Shown here: positions 45,808 through 58,800 of the stretch, one piece after another
Position numbering within the stretch: the stretch's first letter is position 1
Layout of the letters: each line of letters begins with the position of its first letter
Assembly (NCBI GenBank): GCA_958510825.1
Contig: OY294046.1
Coordinates: 50,635,794 to 50,699,793 of the forward strand
Length of the DNA stretch: 64,000 nt
Source of the DNA: Brachypterus glaber
Lineage: Eukaryota; Arthropoda; Insecta; Coleoptera; Kateretidae
Reading direction: 5' to 3'
Made by a program: the position numbers and the translations under genes
Notes under the pieces: model-generated
Database searches by the model: none
What the model saw: the letters and a program-made list of their open reading frames with translations, nothing else
What the model was told of the DNA's origin: nothing

Positions 45808-46818
45808 AAAAAAGAGTAGGATGTTGATAATTTTAGGGTATATTAAAAAAAAATACGAGGAATTCAAAAATCTATATGTCAAGGACCTACCTACTGTCAC
45901 AGTAAATACGCGAAAAAAATAAAAATAAAAGCTTAAAAAGAAAGTGCAGAGTTTACTTAATTGCTCATTTGTGGCAAAAGTATACTAATTTGTATAAACA
46001 TTTTATAGGACTTAATTTGTAGATTTTAAAATTATATTTATACAAATATTTTTTTTATTTTGCTTAGTTTATTCGTAAAAAGTAAATAAATGAAAAAGAA
46101 ATTAAATTAAAGCACACAGTGTAACTTTTTTCCCGAGCCCAAGAAATATATTTTTCTTATCAATTTAAAGGCGCAGAATCCGAATTTGACCTTAAACAAA
46201 ATCCAGCACGTCTTATTTTTTTTAATTTAAGTAGGCAATTAACAGGCAATTATGCCAATTTAAAAATAATTTATAAAAAAAATATTGACTATTTTTTGTC
46301 GTTTTTTTTATTGGTTTTACATAATCATAAAAAATATTACTATTACATAAGAACCGTATTACGTAACATATTTTTAGTTAATTTTTTATCCCCTAGTGAT
46401 GATTTTTTACGATTTTTAGCATGAGTACGTGGCGATAAGCTTGTCCCCTTATGCACTCCTCTCCTTGCCCTCCACCCCTACTTAATTTTGTCACAGGATC
46501 CATTTTTTTAAATATTTTTTTCCATACCATCCCTATTTATTCTACATATGAATTTAAAGTTTCCATATTCTAAGTTGGGTATTTTTTAACTAATATTGAG
46601 TCGCTGAATCTAAATTTGTCCTCAGATAATTTTTATCTCCCATGATTTTAGAACAAAAGAGGGCTAAAATAATGATTTTTTACCAATTTTATCTCATTTT
46701 TCTTAGAAACCTTAGAAAATAGAAATATTCAGCCAGAAAGCCAGATTCGGTCTCAGCGACCCAAAATTAGTTAAAAAACATATGACTCCAATCAGGGCAA
46801 TAAACCGTGTTGCCAGTG
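45808..46818. repeat. 1.15 kb TIR family, copy 2 (left-truncated)
   Basis: It follows the same order of blocks as copies 1 and 3 from AAAAAAGAGTAG onward and ends CGTGTTGCCAGTG. The left terminal repeat is absent, and the preceding 200 bp (45603-45800) is unrelated. Confidence 0.7.
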
Positions 46819-46952
46819 TTATTATTTTCATAACAGACACACTTTAACAGAAATTAATCACCAAGCTATAGCTTTTTTTAATTTAAAAATGAAACCTCAC
46901 GCAAAAGAAATGATTCAGTTGTTTTTTTTAGCGATTTGATTGGATAGCAATC

Positions 46953-47066
46953 TGGCATGCCCCCCCCCCCCCAGCGAGATATATTAGCATAGAAATACCT
47001 TCAAAATTATATTTTTGGTGAAAGCGCATTTTTTTATGCCTCCCCCCTTAAAATGAAATAAATCCG
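46953..47066. mobile_element. hAT-type MITE, GGGGCGGATTTA family, copy 3 (truncated)
   Basis: The right end AAATCCGCCCCTG is intact and the interior matches copies 1 and 2. The left terminal repeat is replaced by GCATGC plus a C-run. No duplication can be assigned. Confidence 0.65.
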
Positions 47067-47724
47067 CCCCTGCCTCAGCTTCTAAAAACCTACTTAATCA
47101 AAAAACTTAACTTTTCGCCCTTGTATTATAAATAACAATTTGGCAGGGGTAAAGTTTTTTTTTTGAGGTGAAAAAAATTTAGTTTTGAGTCGGAAAATTG
47201 TAAGCTAGTCGGCAAAATATTGAAGGTAAGGACTTTTTTTTTAGTCCTCAAATTTTTTGCCCTAGGGCTAATTTTCTTTACGTAAAAAGATCTGGTAGTC
47301 TGCAGATCTTACCCTTACCATCACGACAAAAAGCTCGGATCGTCCCGGGGGGCCAACCAAACACCTAACATGTAAAATTTTTATTAAATAATATTATATA
47401 TATTTTTTATTTTTTATAACCAAATGCTATAAAATTTGTACTTAGTTAAATGTTTATATTATAATTATTTGATTCCTGAACAGCAAGGTCGTCTTAATTG
47501 ATTATATAATCATTTGGGAAGTTGAAAACTCTCCTTCATCAAAACCAAAGTTTTTTTTCTAATTTACATTTTACAATTTATAAAATTATAATTGATCATA
47601 TTTTTATTTTTTTTCTTCCTTAGTCGCATTATTCTAAGAGTTGGTGACTATTTTCATTACAATATTTTCTCCTGTCTGTATTTTATATATGTCTTAAAGT
47701 ACATTAAGCTTTTTTTAAATTGCT
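47067..47724. other. Intergenic, no gene seen
   Basis: AT-rich; nothing recognisable. Confidence 0.4.
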
Positions 47725-48212
47725 AGGCTCCGGATGCGGTTCCTTTGGGTGCTTAAGCGCTAGAATCCCCAAAAACGTGGTGAAATGAGGTACCCTAAAA
47801 ATTTATTTTTAACTTACCGAGCTAAAAAATTAACATTTTTTATATTCAGAGGAGTCTATTTTCACAGTTATACACAATTATTCGGCAGGATAAAAACAGT
47901 CTTTAAAAAGTTCATTTGACATAATATGGCATATTATGCCAATTCGAAAAATTTTCATTTAATCAAAAGGTATTTCATAACTTCTCATTTCTTTAAAAAC
48001 TTAAGCATGTTAAAGGCACTTTTAAAAAAGTTTTTACCGCTTGGCACCAAAATTATTGTGCATATGTAACTATGAAAATAACCTAATCTAAATGTAATAA
48101 ATGTAATGTATATGACTTGACGAGTTAAAAATATATTTTTAGGGTAACTCATTTGTAGATAAAGCTTTTGGAGCTTCTAGCACCCATAGGAACCGGATTT
48201 AGGACCTGGCGA
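47725..48212. repeat. Diverged foldback
   Basis: GGTTCCTTTGGGTGCTTAAG at the left is roughly inverted at GCACCCATAGGAACC near 48180. The arms are imperfect, so this is an old element. Confidence 0.5.
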
Positions 48213-48301
48213 TTTAAAAATTAATGAATTTGAATGTTCTTTAAGACATATATAAAACACAGCCGGAAAAAAATAATGAAAGGAAAATGTTTACCAGCTC
48301 C

Positions 48302-49726
48302 CCAAGCAACAAAATAAGAAAAATATACCATTTTAAGATATTTTTACCAATATTTGGTAAAAAAATGGTCTTTTATACCAAATATTTATCCTACAAAGTT
48401 AAATTTACCTTGAAAAATTGGTAAAAAAGTTTAAAAAGGTAAATAATTTGGTAAGATTTACTAAAAAATTATACCAATTGTTGTCTGTATTTACTTTATT
48501 TACTTTCAGGTATATTTCTTGGTAAAATGGTGTATTAAAAGTCTTATTTTTTTTTACCAGATATAAACTATGCGAAGAATAGCTTTTCAAGAATAAATTG
48601 AGGTAAAATAGTGGTAATTTATACAAAATTATTTTATTATCAAGTAAAACTGTAAAATTAGTAGAATAATTGAGTATATAGTATATCAATAAATATTGCC
48701 ATTTTTTTGCAACATCTGATTTGGAAAATGTCTTTATTTTTATATTAGGATTTAAATTTCTACTTATAATAAGAAAATAACTAAAAAAAGGTTAATAAAT
48801 AGAAGTATTTCTGTTGTAGAATAATTTAATTCAATAATGGATAAACAATATTCATATTAAAAGCAAAGTCTTTAATATTTTTCCTGTAAAACTTAGGCGC
48901 ACTCGTTTTTTGAAACTTTTTAGTTATATTTTACAATAAATTCGTCTATCGCACAAAAATTTTGTGCTTACAGTTCACCACAAATCAATAGTAGTAGTAG
49001 TAGTATTACATTTACATTAGCCATTTTACAAAATTAATTTGACGCCATCAAACATAACTATTCTTTATAAACATAGGAACTATATTATAATTAATTAAAA
49101 TACTATAATAATACGATACACTGATAAAAGAGTTTATTTGCGTCAACTAAATATTTGGTTGGATATGGTCAATTAAATTATTTGGTTGGGACAAATAAAT
49201 TTTATTTGAGTTAAATAAATATTTAGTGCATGTAAACAAATATTTTAATTGCAAAATGATTTATTAATGGGAACAAAATAATTTATTTGGCAGAAATAAA
49301 ATTTATTTGACTCACATAAAGTTTATTTGTCCCAACCAAATATTTAATTGGCCATATCCAACCAAATATTTAGTTGACGCAAATAAACAGTTTTATCAGT
49401 GTAGATGGCCACCGTGTACTTTCGTAATTTTTTAATTACCAACATAATAAAAATAAATTTGTTAAACTATTTTACCTATTTTGCGGTAAATTCTACGTAG
49501 AATAGTGGAAATAACCGCACTATTTTACTTTAAAGAATAATTGTCTTCAGGTAAATTAGTCTAACTTACTAATATTTTACTCATAATTTACTCTGAAAAA
49601 GTGCGTCACTTTGGTAAAATATACGAATATTTTACATAAAATAACACCTAATCAAGGCAGTAGATTATTTTTGTAAGTTAAAAAAGAGAACGATTCGTGT
49701 ACTATTTTACCAATTTTGCTGCTTGG
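48302..49726. repeat. 1.4 kb TIR element, CCAAGCAACA ends
   Basis: CCAAGCAACAAAAT and ATTTTGCTGCTTGG are inverted. The adjoining sequence is rich in TACCAATATTTGGTA-like words on both sides. It contains the intact TA-type element 49119-49401. The 94-residue minus frame (48689-48405) is low-complexity and is not called. Confidence 0.65.
49119..49401. mobile_element. Tc1/mariner-type MITE (nested)
   Basis: CACTGATAAAAGAGTTTATT and its inverse ending TTTTATCAGTG, flanked by TA. The arms are about 95 bp and include GTTGGATATGGTCAATTAAA and TTTGGTTGGGACAAATAAA with inverses. Confidence 0.85.
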
Positions 49727-49806
49727 ATTTCCCACTACAACAGAATAAAAACATTAATAATTATAATTATTAAGTAGAATTAGTTTATTTTATGTATGAT
49801 AAATTA

Positions 49807-50956
49807 CACTAGGCAACAAATCGCAACTTATTTTTTGCCCCGATCGGAAAGTAAATTTTTCTTACTAATTCGAGGGCGTAGAATCCGAATCTGACCTTAG
49901 AAAAATTCCAGCACCTAAAATTTTTGAGATATAAGTTCAGGTAATAATGACGTTTTTTTTCAAAATCTTAAAAAAAAAGAGTAGAATTTTAAAAATTTTA
50001 GTGTATATTAAAAAAAATACGAGGAATTCAAAAATCTATATGTCAAGAACCTACTGTCAGAGTAAGTACGCGAAAAAAAATAAAAAGGTTAAAATGAAAG
50101 TGCTCATTTGTGGCAAAACTATCAAATTTTTTTAAAAACTTTATAGAACTTAATTTGTAGATTATAAAATTCTCTACAAAAATATTTTTACAAATATTTT
50201 TTTATTTTGCTTAGTTTGTTCTTAAAAAGTAAACAAATGAAAAAAAAATAAAATTAAAGTACACAGTGTAAACTTTTTTCCCGAGCCCAAAAAATATATT
50301 TTTCTTATCAATTTAAAGGCGCAGAATCCAAATTTGACCTTAAAAAAAATTCATCACGTCTTATTTTTTAAATTTTAGTACATGCAATTATGCCAATTTG
50401 AAAATAATTTATAAAACAAAATATTGTGTATTTTTTTTTGTTTTTTTTTTTAATGGTTCTACATCATAAAAATGTTACTTTATTACATAAGAACCATAAT
50501 ACATAACATTTTTTTAGTTAATTTTTGACCCCCTAGTAATGATTTTTGATAATTTTTAGCATGAGTACGTGGCGATAAGCTTGTCCCCTTATCCACCCTT
50601 CTTCTTACCCTCCACCCCTACTTAGTTTTGTCACATTATCCATTTTTTTTTAAATATTTTTTTTCATAATATCCCTATTTATTCTACCTATGAATTTAAA
50701 GTTTCTATGTTTTAAGTTGGGTATTTTTTAAATAATATTGAGTCGCCGAATCCAAATTTGTCCTTGGAATATTTTTGTCTCCCATGATTTTAGAACAAAA
50801 GAGGGATAAAATAATGATTTTTTAACATTTTTATCTTATTTTTCTCAGAAAACTTAGGTAATAGAAATATTCTGAGGCCAGATTCGGTTTCAGCGACCCA
50901 AAATTAGTTAAAAAACATATGACTCCAATCGGGGCAAGAAACCGTGTTGCCTAGTG
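49807..50956. repeat. 1.15 kb TIR family, copy 3 (full length)
   Basis: CACTAGGCAACAAATCGCAA at the left, TGTTGCCTAGTG at the right. The flanks GATAAATT and TATCAATT (6 of 8) might be an eroded duplication. It is non-coding, and its autonomous partner is not in this window. Confidence 0.75.
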
Positions 50957-51549
50957 TTATCAATTAAGCTTTCACCTAGGGGAATTTGGTACCTCCTTAG
51001 AATCCATTCACATAATTTGCTACAGCATTTGTACTGACGCTACAAATTTACAAATATTTTTATCACGTTCTAGATGATGTAGCATCTTGTACAGTTCGCG
51101 ATACTATTATCATTTAGAACGTGATAAAAATATATCTAGATGTATAGAGCACATGGTCTTCTGTGATAAATCTACGATTATAATATGCCTACCTCCACTG
51201 AAAAAATAATTTGGTTAGCTAACCAGATTAGGCATAGGCAAACCAGATTCATAGTTAAATACGGTCAACTATTTTTCTGGTTACTAGAAATCTGTTAGGG
51301 GCAACAACACGACTTGTGATTACCAGACCAGACTGTTTAATTTTAAGGATGTTGTTAGAATAAAAATTTGTCTTACTAGATTTCTGGTTAAAGAAACCAA
51401 AAAAATAGTTGTTTGGTATCTAATTATTTATTTGGTTGTCCTATCCCGACCTCTTGTTTTCTCTTGACATCTTTAAAATGTCTTTAATCTAGATGCAGTT
51501 TTACGCATGTAGGTAATATGCCTTTGTAGTTTATTTTCGCAAATTGCCT
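50957..51549. repeat. Hairpin and decayed TIR sequence
   Basis: ATATTTTTATCACGTTCTA (about 51054) and its exact inverse (to about 51132) form a hairpin with a 40-nt loop. 51196-51440 has scattered TTTCTGGTTA and TGGTTAGCTAACCAG words like those at 55300-55500. No gene. Confidence 0.5.
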
Positions 51550-52264
51550 AACGAACTAATAACTCTTCTCCCTAGAATAGGCATTTCATTAGTAAAAACT
51601 GACAAAAACGTTGGCAACATAAACATTCGTCTGTCTTACACGCACATATGGCATTATAACATCTCTACTCCACATTTCTCTATTCCAAACATCTCTATTC
51701 CACATTTCTCTATTCCATTACATCTCTATTCCACACTACTCTACTCTGCACTACATACTTGCCTAATATCTAAAGATATTTTTTCCTTAGCGGAACAAAA
51801 ACGTTAAAATTTGTGTTTGCGCTCTATAATTTAAAAACCCTGTATAAGTATTGTCATTAACATTGTCAAAGATGACAAGGCAGACAATAAATTTAAATTT
51901 CTATGTTTAGGATACAAATCTATTACAACAAATACAATACATATTAATTATTAAAATAATAATTAACAAAAATCAAAAATACTAATTACATACTAATAAA
52001 TGCAACGACTTTGTTACGCTAAGCAAGTACGTAGTGCAGAGTAGAGTAGTGTGGAATAGAGATGTTTGGAATAGAGAAATGTGGAATAGAGATGTTAAAA
52101 TGCCGCACATATTTGTTCTAACAGAGACAACAATACCAGTTACTGGTAATTGTTATTGTTCAGGCCTGAATATACCTACTATTTCTTTACAAACAAACCG
52201 AGATGTTGGCGATACTTTATTTTAACGGTATGCCTATTCTAGAAAGAAGAGTTCTTAGTTCGTT
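51550..52264. repeat. 0.7 kb foldback with short iterated words in both arms
   Basis: AACGAACTAATAACTCTTCT and TAGAATAGGCAT at the left are inverted at 52231-52264. Both arms contain tandem ATCTCTATTCCA / CATTTCTCTATTCCA units (51660-51750; inverse 52030-52100). The 87-residue frame across it is an artefact. Confidence 0.75.
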
Positions 52265-52377
52265 GAAATTGCCTCTCTTTGGTGATTTCCCAAAATCTAC
52301 AAATAGACCAACGGACATTTTTCCATATATGGGCAATATTTTTAATTATTATATATATGTATATATTTCTTTTTCAG

Positions 52378-52484
52378 AAAATTAAAACATGGCATCCAAA
52401 TTTAGAAAATTGGCAGTAGGCGGTCTAACTGGGACCGTTGGAGCTGGACTTGCGAGCTATTTGCTTTTAAATGACGATATCACA
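52378..52484 (+). CDS. GPD2: GPD2 alternative 5' coding exon (short N-terminus)
   Basis: The exon follows TTTCTTTTTCAG (acceptor ending 52377). ATG is at 52389 and the exon can end at 52484 before GTAGGT, or at 52488 before GTTAAA. It encodes MASKFRKLAVGGLTGTVGAG followed by LASYLLLNDDIT, a small basic start and a glycine-rich hydrophobic segment, as expected for a mitochondrial targeting or anchor sequence. Joining 52484 to an acceptor at 52953 (TTTAAG|TGGACC) keeps frame and would give ...NDDIT-WTTVKADQ. Joining 52488 to the TTTTAG at about 52857 also keeps frame. Which junction is used is not decided by the sequence. Confidence 0.6.
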
Positions 52485-52842
52485 GTAGGTTAAAAAAAAA
52501 ATAACACAATCTTTTCCTAATTAACACAATCTAATTACGCGTTTCTGACTTCACCGCCAAGATTTATCTTTATACGGTAATCAAATAAAATGTTAAAGAC
52601 TTTATTCGTTTAAAACTCCAAAAAGTCCAATAGGCAGATGTATGTTTGTGCACCATCTATTAATTTTGATTTTAATTAAACATTATATCTTTATAACTTA
52701 AAGATCTACCCTCGTAATCAAATTCTCAAGGATTTTTGACGTTTGTATTAATAGAATTAGCTAAATTTAGATTTTATTTTTTTTCCTCGGGTATATACGT
52801 TCAATTGAAACATATATGTTGTTTATACAAAGAATTTAAAAA

Positions 52843-55800
52843 ATGTCAATAGTTTTAGGGTATTGTGCAAAAGCAATATCCTTTCCCTTCAGACTATCCA
52901 ACCTTCTAATTCGAATAATATTAGACATATTAATAGACAAACTTAAATTTAAGTGGACCACCGTCAAAGCAGATCAAATAGCCGTGAAAAAGCCAAAACG
53001 ACATTTGCCGACAAGAGACGAACAACTCAAATCACTACAAACCGAATCCTTCGACATCCTGATCATAGGAGGCGGAGCTACCGGCACCGGCTGCGCATTA
53101 GATGCTCAAACTAGAGGTCTAAAAACTGCGTTGGTAGAGGCGGATGATTTTGCAAGTGGTACCTCGAGCAGAAGCACAAAATTAATCCATGGAGGTGTCA
53201 GATACCTGCAAAAAGCTATCATGCAATTCGATGTGGAACAGTACAGAATGGTCAAGGAGGCTTTGCATGAAAGAGCTAGTATGTTGCAGTCTGCGCCACA
53301 TTTGGCACATCCGTTGCCTATTATGTTGCCCGTTTATAAGTAAGAGTAATAAAATAAAAGGAATATCAAGAGTTCCCATTTTTTTTTCGAATGCCTAAGA
53401 AAAATTAAAAAGTTTCGATAAACTAATACTTTATTTAAAACTTTATAATGTTCATTAGTTTTTAAAAACCAAAAGTGTTTTTGACTCTATGCCTGCTTAA
53501 ATTTATAAATCTGTAGCATTTCAGAAAATCTTCGGAACTCTTTTTGCTCCTTTTCTTTTAAAATTAAAACTAAATGAGGAATTTTCACTAAAAATTTTTT
53601 GGCTAATAGGAGATTGCTCTTAAAACGTCTAAATGAAATCCCTAGTGTTTTAAATATACTTTTTGCACGACCAACAATAAAACCTAATTTTACGCTTTTA
53701 TTTTTGGCACTAAACTTGCCGTTTTTCTCCCAAGAGAAAAAAAAATCACTGCAACCTTGATAATATTAAAATATTATACATACTATGTGCTTTACTGGTA
53801 CTAAAATTAGGTTTGGTGATGTTTTGTAATAAATTAGCGATTCAAACCAATTTGATTTTAACAAAGAATACCTTTAAATATAACATTGTTTAAATTACTT
53901 AAAATGTATCGTCTTCGTCCATTTTTTCGAACTGACGGTTGTGTCAACCATATTAAAAAACAATTGAAATAGCAATAGCCGTGAGACTAACTTTTCGCAA
54001 TTCACAGGCATCTTGATTTAATTACATTACTCACTACGCTCGCTCAGGAAACACTCATGCAGCGGGTTTAGTCCCTTGGTATATAAATAACTATTTTTTA
54101 CTTGTAAAAAACCCATCAAGTAATTTTATATATGAATTAATTTGTTATTTCTAACAATGTATTTTACTAACTTTAAACCTGATTGGTTAAAAATCTTTAT
54201 TATTTTCTGTTTTACGGAAAGCTGGTATTTTATTTTTACCAGACCTTATCATAGACAAAGACCTTATATGTTTCAAAAATATATACAATAATATTTTTTT
54301 AGATGGTGGCAAGTCCCATATTACTGGGTAGGAATCAAAGCCTACGATTTTGTAGCCGGTTCCAAAACGGTAAAAAGTTCATATCTTCTATCCAAGAAAA
54401 ACGCACTGGAACTCTTCCCAATGTTAAGGGGCGACAAATTATGCGGAGCCATAGTCTACTACGATGGCCAGCAAGATGACGCCCGAATGAACTTAGCAAT
54501 AGCAATAACCGCAGCAAAGCAGGGCGCTACTGTAGCCAATCACGTGTCTGTGACAAGTTTGATAAAAGAGAAACATGGAGACAAGGAGAAAATCGTAGGT
54601 GCCAACTTAAAGGATGAACTGAGTGGGAAAGAATGGAAAGTACCAGCGAAATGCGTCATTAACGCGACTGGACCTTTTACAGATAGTATTAGAAAAATGG
54701 ATAATCCTGAAGTAAAGGAAATCTGCGCTCCGAGTAGTGGCGTTCATATCACATTACCAGGTATGGACAAAATAGACTTTTTCCAAATTATTTTCTCTCA
54801 AATATGCTCCTAAATTACGGAATATATTTCTGGCCAGTTTCTGTAATGATCAATTCAAATTTGTCAAGTTTAGTCAAAAAGTTATTTATTATCTATACTG
54901 TCCCACGAGGCTAAAAAGCCGTAACTCCACTTTTTGTGAACGTTCAAGTATTACGTAACGAAAATTTTGATCATTTGGACCCTCACCCACCCCTGTAACG
55001 CTATTTTCCTATACCATTAACATGGGCGTAACACTCCAAAATGACCCCCACCCCCCCTAGGAGCGTTACGTAATACTTGAACGTTCCCTTACCCTTAGCT
55101 GAGCATTTCCATGGGCTATTTATTAAACGAATCAAATTTGAGTTAATAGCTTTATTTATTCAGTTATATAATTATAAACTTATGAAAATTGCAGTATCTC
55201 CAAAATAAGGGAATAAAAGTCCAAAATGTTTAAAATTTGCGTTACTTGAACGTTCCCTTACTGCTTTTTAGGGTTGTATACATCTATACAGTCCACTGAT
55301 AAAAAAATAACCAGTTGAATACCTATATACGAAACAGCTATTTCTCTGGTTGCTGCAACCAGAAATGTGGTAAGGCCAACAAAACAAATTATTGTGCTTA
55401 CCAAATCCCTAAAATCTAAATTTTGTTTCTGTTAACTGTGACAAATTGTGTTGCTGGCCTTACTGGTTGCAGCAACCAGCAAAATAGTTGGTCTATAGAT
55501 TTAACTATTGATCTGATTTGGTAATGAAATCTTTTATTTTCAGGATACTATAGCCCTGAGCAAATGGGCCTTCTCGACCCTTCGACCAGTGATGGCAGAG
55601 TAATTTTCTTCTTGCCATGGCAAAAACATACCATCGCAGGTACCACCGACTTACCATGTAACGTAACGCACAATCCCAAGCCGACTGAAGACGAAATTCT
55701 CTTTATTTTAGAAGAAGTCAAAAATTATCTTAATCCAGATGTTGAAGGTGAACCTAATTTTAATTAAAATATTTATTATACCTAATAATTATTTTTTAAA

Positions 55801-58800
55801 AGTAAATTTTTGGAATATCTAACAGAGCTTTACATAGAACCAAGAAAGATAATAGTAGTAGTAAATTTTTGGGTTGGCCAAAGCTGGACAACTAGGCCAT
55901 TTCTGGCCCTTTTTGTCACCCCAGGCAATCCCAGCCATTTACTAATTTGAGTTCTCCTTGAACCTGCCCGTCCTTTCAATAAAGGTCAGGATATTGGCCC
56001 AGGGGAGATCTCTTAGTTCTTCTTGGTTGAGTCTTTGAGTTTCAAAGACTTGCAACCTGATCCTGTCGTATCTGACACACTCAGATAAGTAATGAGAGGA
56101 TGTTTCATCAAGAAAGATAATAACTTTAATAATAATATGGTATTGCAAACCATGGTTTGGTTCGGTTTTTTTCACAATTTTGTTTTTAAACAGATTTCAT
56201 TGTAGTAAACAAAACCAGTGATTTCTTTTATTTAGAAGTCATGTCACATTTTGCTCCTAATAAAATCTTTGTTTATGTTTTAGTACGTAGAGGTGACGTA
56301 CTCTCAGCATGGAGTGGTATAAGACCACTGGTATCCGATCCAAACAAACCCAACACTCAATCTTTGGCTAGAAATCACATCGTCCATGTCAGCGACTCAA
56401 ATCTAGTTACCATCGCTGGAGGAAAATGGACAACATATCGTTCCATGGCTGAAGAAACAGTTGATGCAGCTATCAAAGGTAACTATGGATCATAATTTGG
56501 TTTGTAAGTAATTTATATGTATACAGGGTTGTTCAGAAATAGGTTATTTTAAGGGGTGGTTCTATATTAAAAAATATGAAAAAATGTTCCTATAAGGTTA
56601 ACTAGTTGGTTCGGAAATGAGCTTTAAGGGAGCTACGACCCTCCTAAAAGTACATTTGAAAAGTAGTTTTTATTTAATATCTCTGGAATCCTATAAACTA
56701 CAGTAACAAATTTTTGCCTATCCCTTAAAATTGATCAAGGCTATCTTTTTATGTAATTTTTTTTGGTAATTTTAACCAGGGACATGAAAGATGGGGGGGC
56801 GAAGCCACTTTTTTGCCTCAAACTTTTTATGTGTAGATGTTTTGACGTTTTCTCAATAAAATATGATATTTTGGAGAAAAAATGAGTTAAAGAGAAAATT
56901 TCACGTTCTAAGCATCTCAAATAGAAACTAAAAAATGCGCTTGTTAAAATATCAATATTACATGGCTATTCTACATCAAAAACTAGAAAAGAAATTGCCG
57001 TAAACAAATATCTACAAATCGCTTTTAAGGGAGATAGAGTCTCTTAAAAAGAGTTATTTTTTAAGAGACAGTAGTACTCTTAAAACTGATTTTCGAACCT
57101 AGATATATACGAGCTTTTTTTTACAGTTTTTAATGTAGAATAACTCTGCAGTACTGAAATTTTTGTTGGTGAATTTTTTAGTTCCTGTTTTTGATACTCA
57201 GAACGTGAAATTTTCTCTTTAACTCCAATTTTCTCGAAAGTGGTTGGCCTTACTGCCTTACATAAAGTACCTTTTTAGTGTATTTTTAGATAAAGAATTA
57301 TATTTTATTGAGAAAATGTCAAAAATCTACAGATAAAACAGTTTGATCCAAAGAAGTAATACCCCCCCCATTTTGCACGTCCCCAGTTAAAATTACCAAA
57401 TAAAAATTACACAAAATGAGAGACCTTATCAATGTTAAGGCATTTACAAAAATCCGTTACTGTAGTTTATAGGGTTCCAGAGATATCAGATAAAAACTAC
57501 TTTTCAGATGTACCCTTAGGAAGTTCGTAGCTCCCTTAAGGCTCATTTCCGGACTAACCTTTATAGGATCTTTTTTTTCATATTTATTAATGTAAAATCT
57601 CCCCTTAAAGTTCTCAAATTAATTTCTGAATAACCCTGTATATATATATTATTTTTCAGCTTGTGGATTAACTCCAAAATATGAAAAATCCCAAACAGAC
57701 GGCTTCTTATTAGAGGGCGCCCACGAATGGACTCCAACCATGTATATCAGACTAGTACAAGATTTCGGTCTTGAATGCGAGGTTGCCATTCACCTAGCCA
57801 AATCCTACGGAGACAGAGCTTTCACAGTAGCCAAAATGGCAGCCTTAACTGGAAAACGCTGGCCCATCATTGGCAAAAAGTTGCACCCAGAGTTTCCGTA
57901 TATCGATGCGGAAGTAAGATACGGGGTCAAAGAGTATGCGATGACAGCCATCGATATGATCGCCAGAAGGGTCAGATTGGCCTTTTTGAATGTGCAGGCT
58001 GCACAGGAAGCACTTCCCGATATTGTTAATATTATGGCTGAGGAACTTAATTGGTCAGAACGTAAGGAAATAAAAAATACTTAACTTTTGTCCTAAAATA
58101 AGATTTTTGTCTTATTTTTTTTATTAGATTCTTTCTATTAAATTACGTAAAATTTATATATTTTATTAAAAAAATTGAAAGAAAGAAGATGTCGGCTTCT
58201 CAAGCAACTCTAATTAAACAATGGAAAACCCTATATCAATATCTTTATTTATTATAAAACCGACAATTTTCACCTTAAAAAAGCTCGGATGAGGCAACTC
58301 ACTCACACACCTATTTTTTTTTTTTCCACAAAAAAGCCCTGAATTAATTTTAAAATTGTACGGTTGTATTTACTTTTAAAGTATTCCCTACTTTGTAAAT
58401 ACTTACGTCAAAAAGTTTGACCGTACACTGAAAAAAAGGATCCTTTGCGGTAATATATTATATATTATATGCTATAGCATATGAAATTAGGCCAAATGCT
58501 TCGCACTCTTGAATACGTCCAAAAGCGCCTTCTCTTAACACGAAAATATAATTCACTTGCCAAGATCTTTCTGATTATTTAACTTAAAATTCTTTGATCT
58601 TGTGTGAAATGCATGTGGTCTTGTCTCAAAAGAAAAATTCTTGGGCCAAAGTATTTAAAATTATTTATTTTTTAACAATCTTAAAACAAGATAAATGGTG
58701 TTTGCCTCAAATGCGCCAGGTCCAAGAGAACTTTAAAAATATTTCAAAATCGACATTTTCTTGGTACAAGATAAATACTTTTGTTTGAAGATACACATCT

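Noticed and set aside
48405..48689. 94-codon minus-strand frame
   Set aside because: Low-complexity L/N/Y/F composition within a TIR element; no motif.
51544..51807. 87-codon frame with repeated SIPHFSIP words
   Set aside because: Caused by the ATCTCTATTCCA tandem units in a foldback arm.
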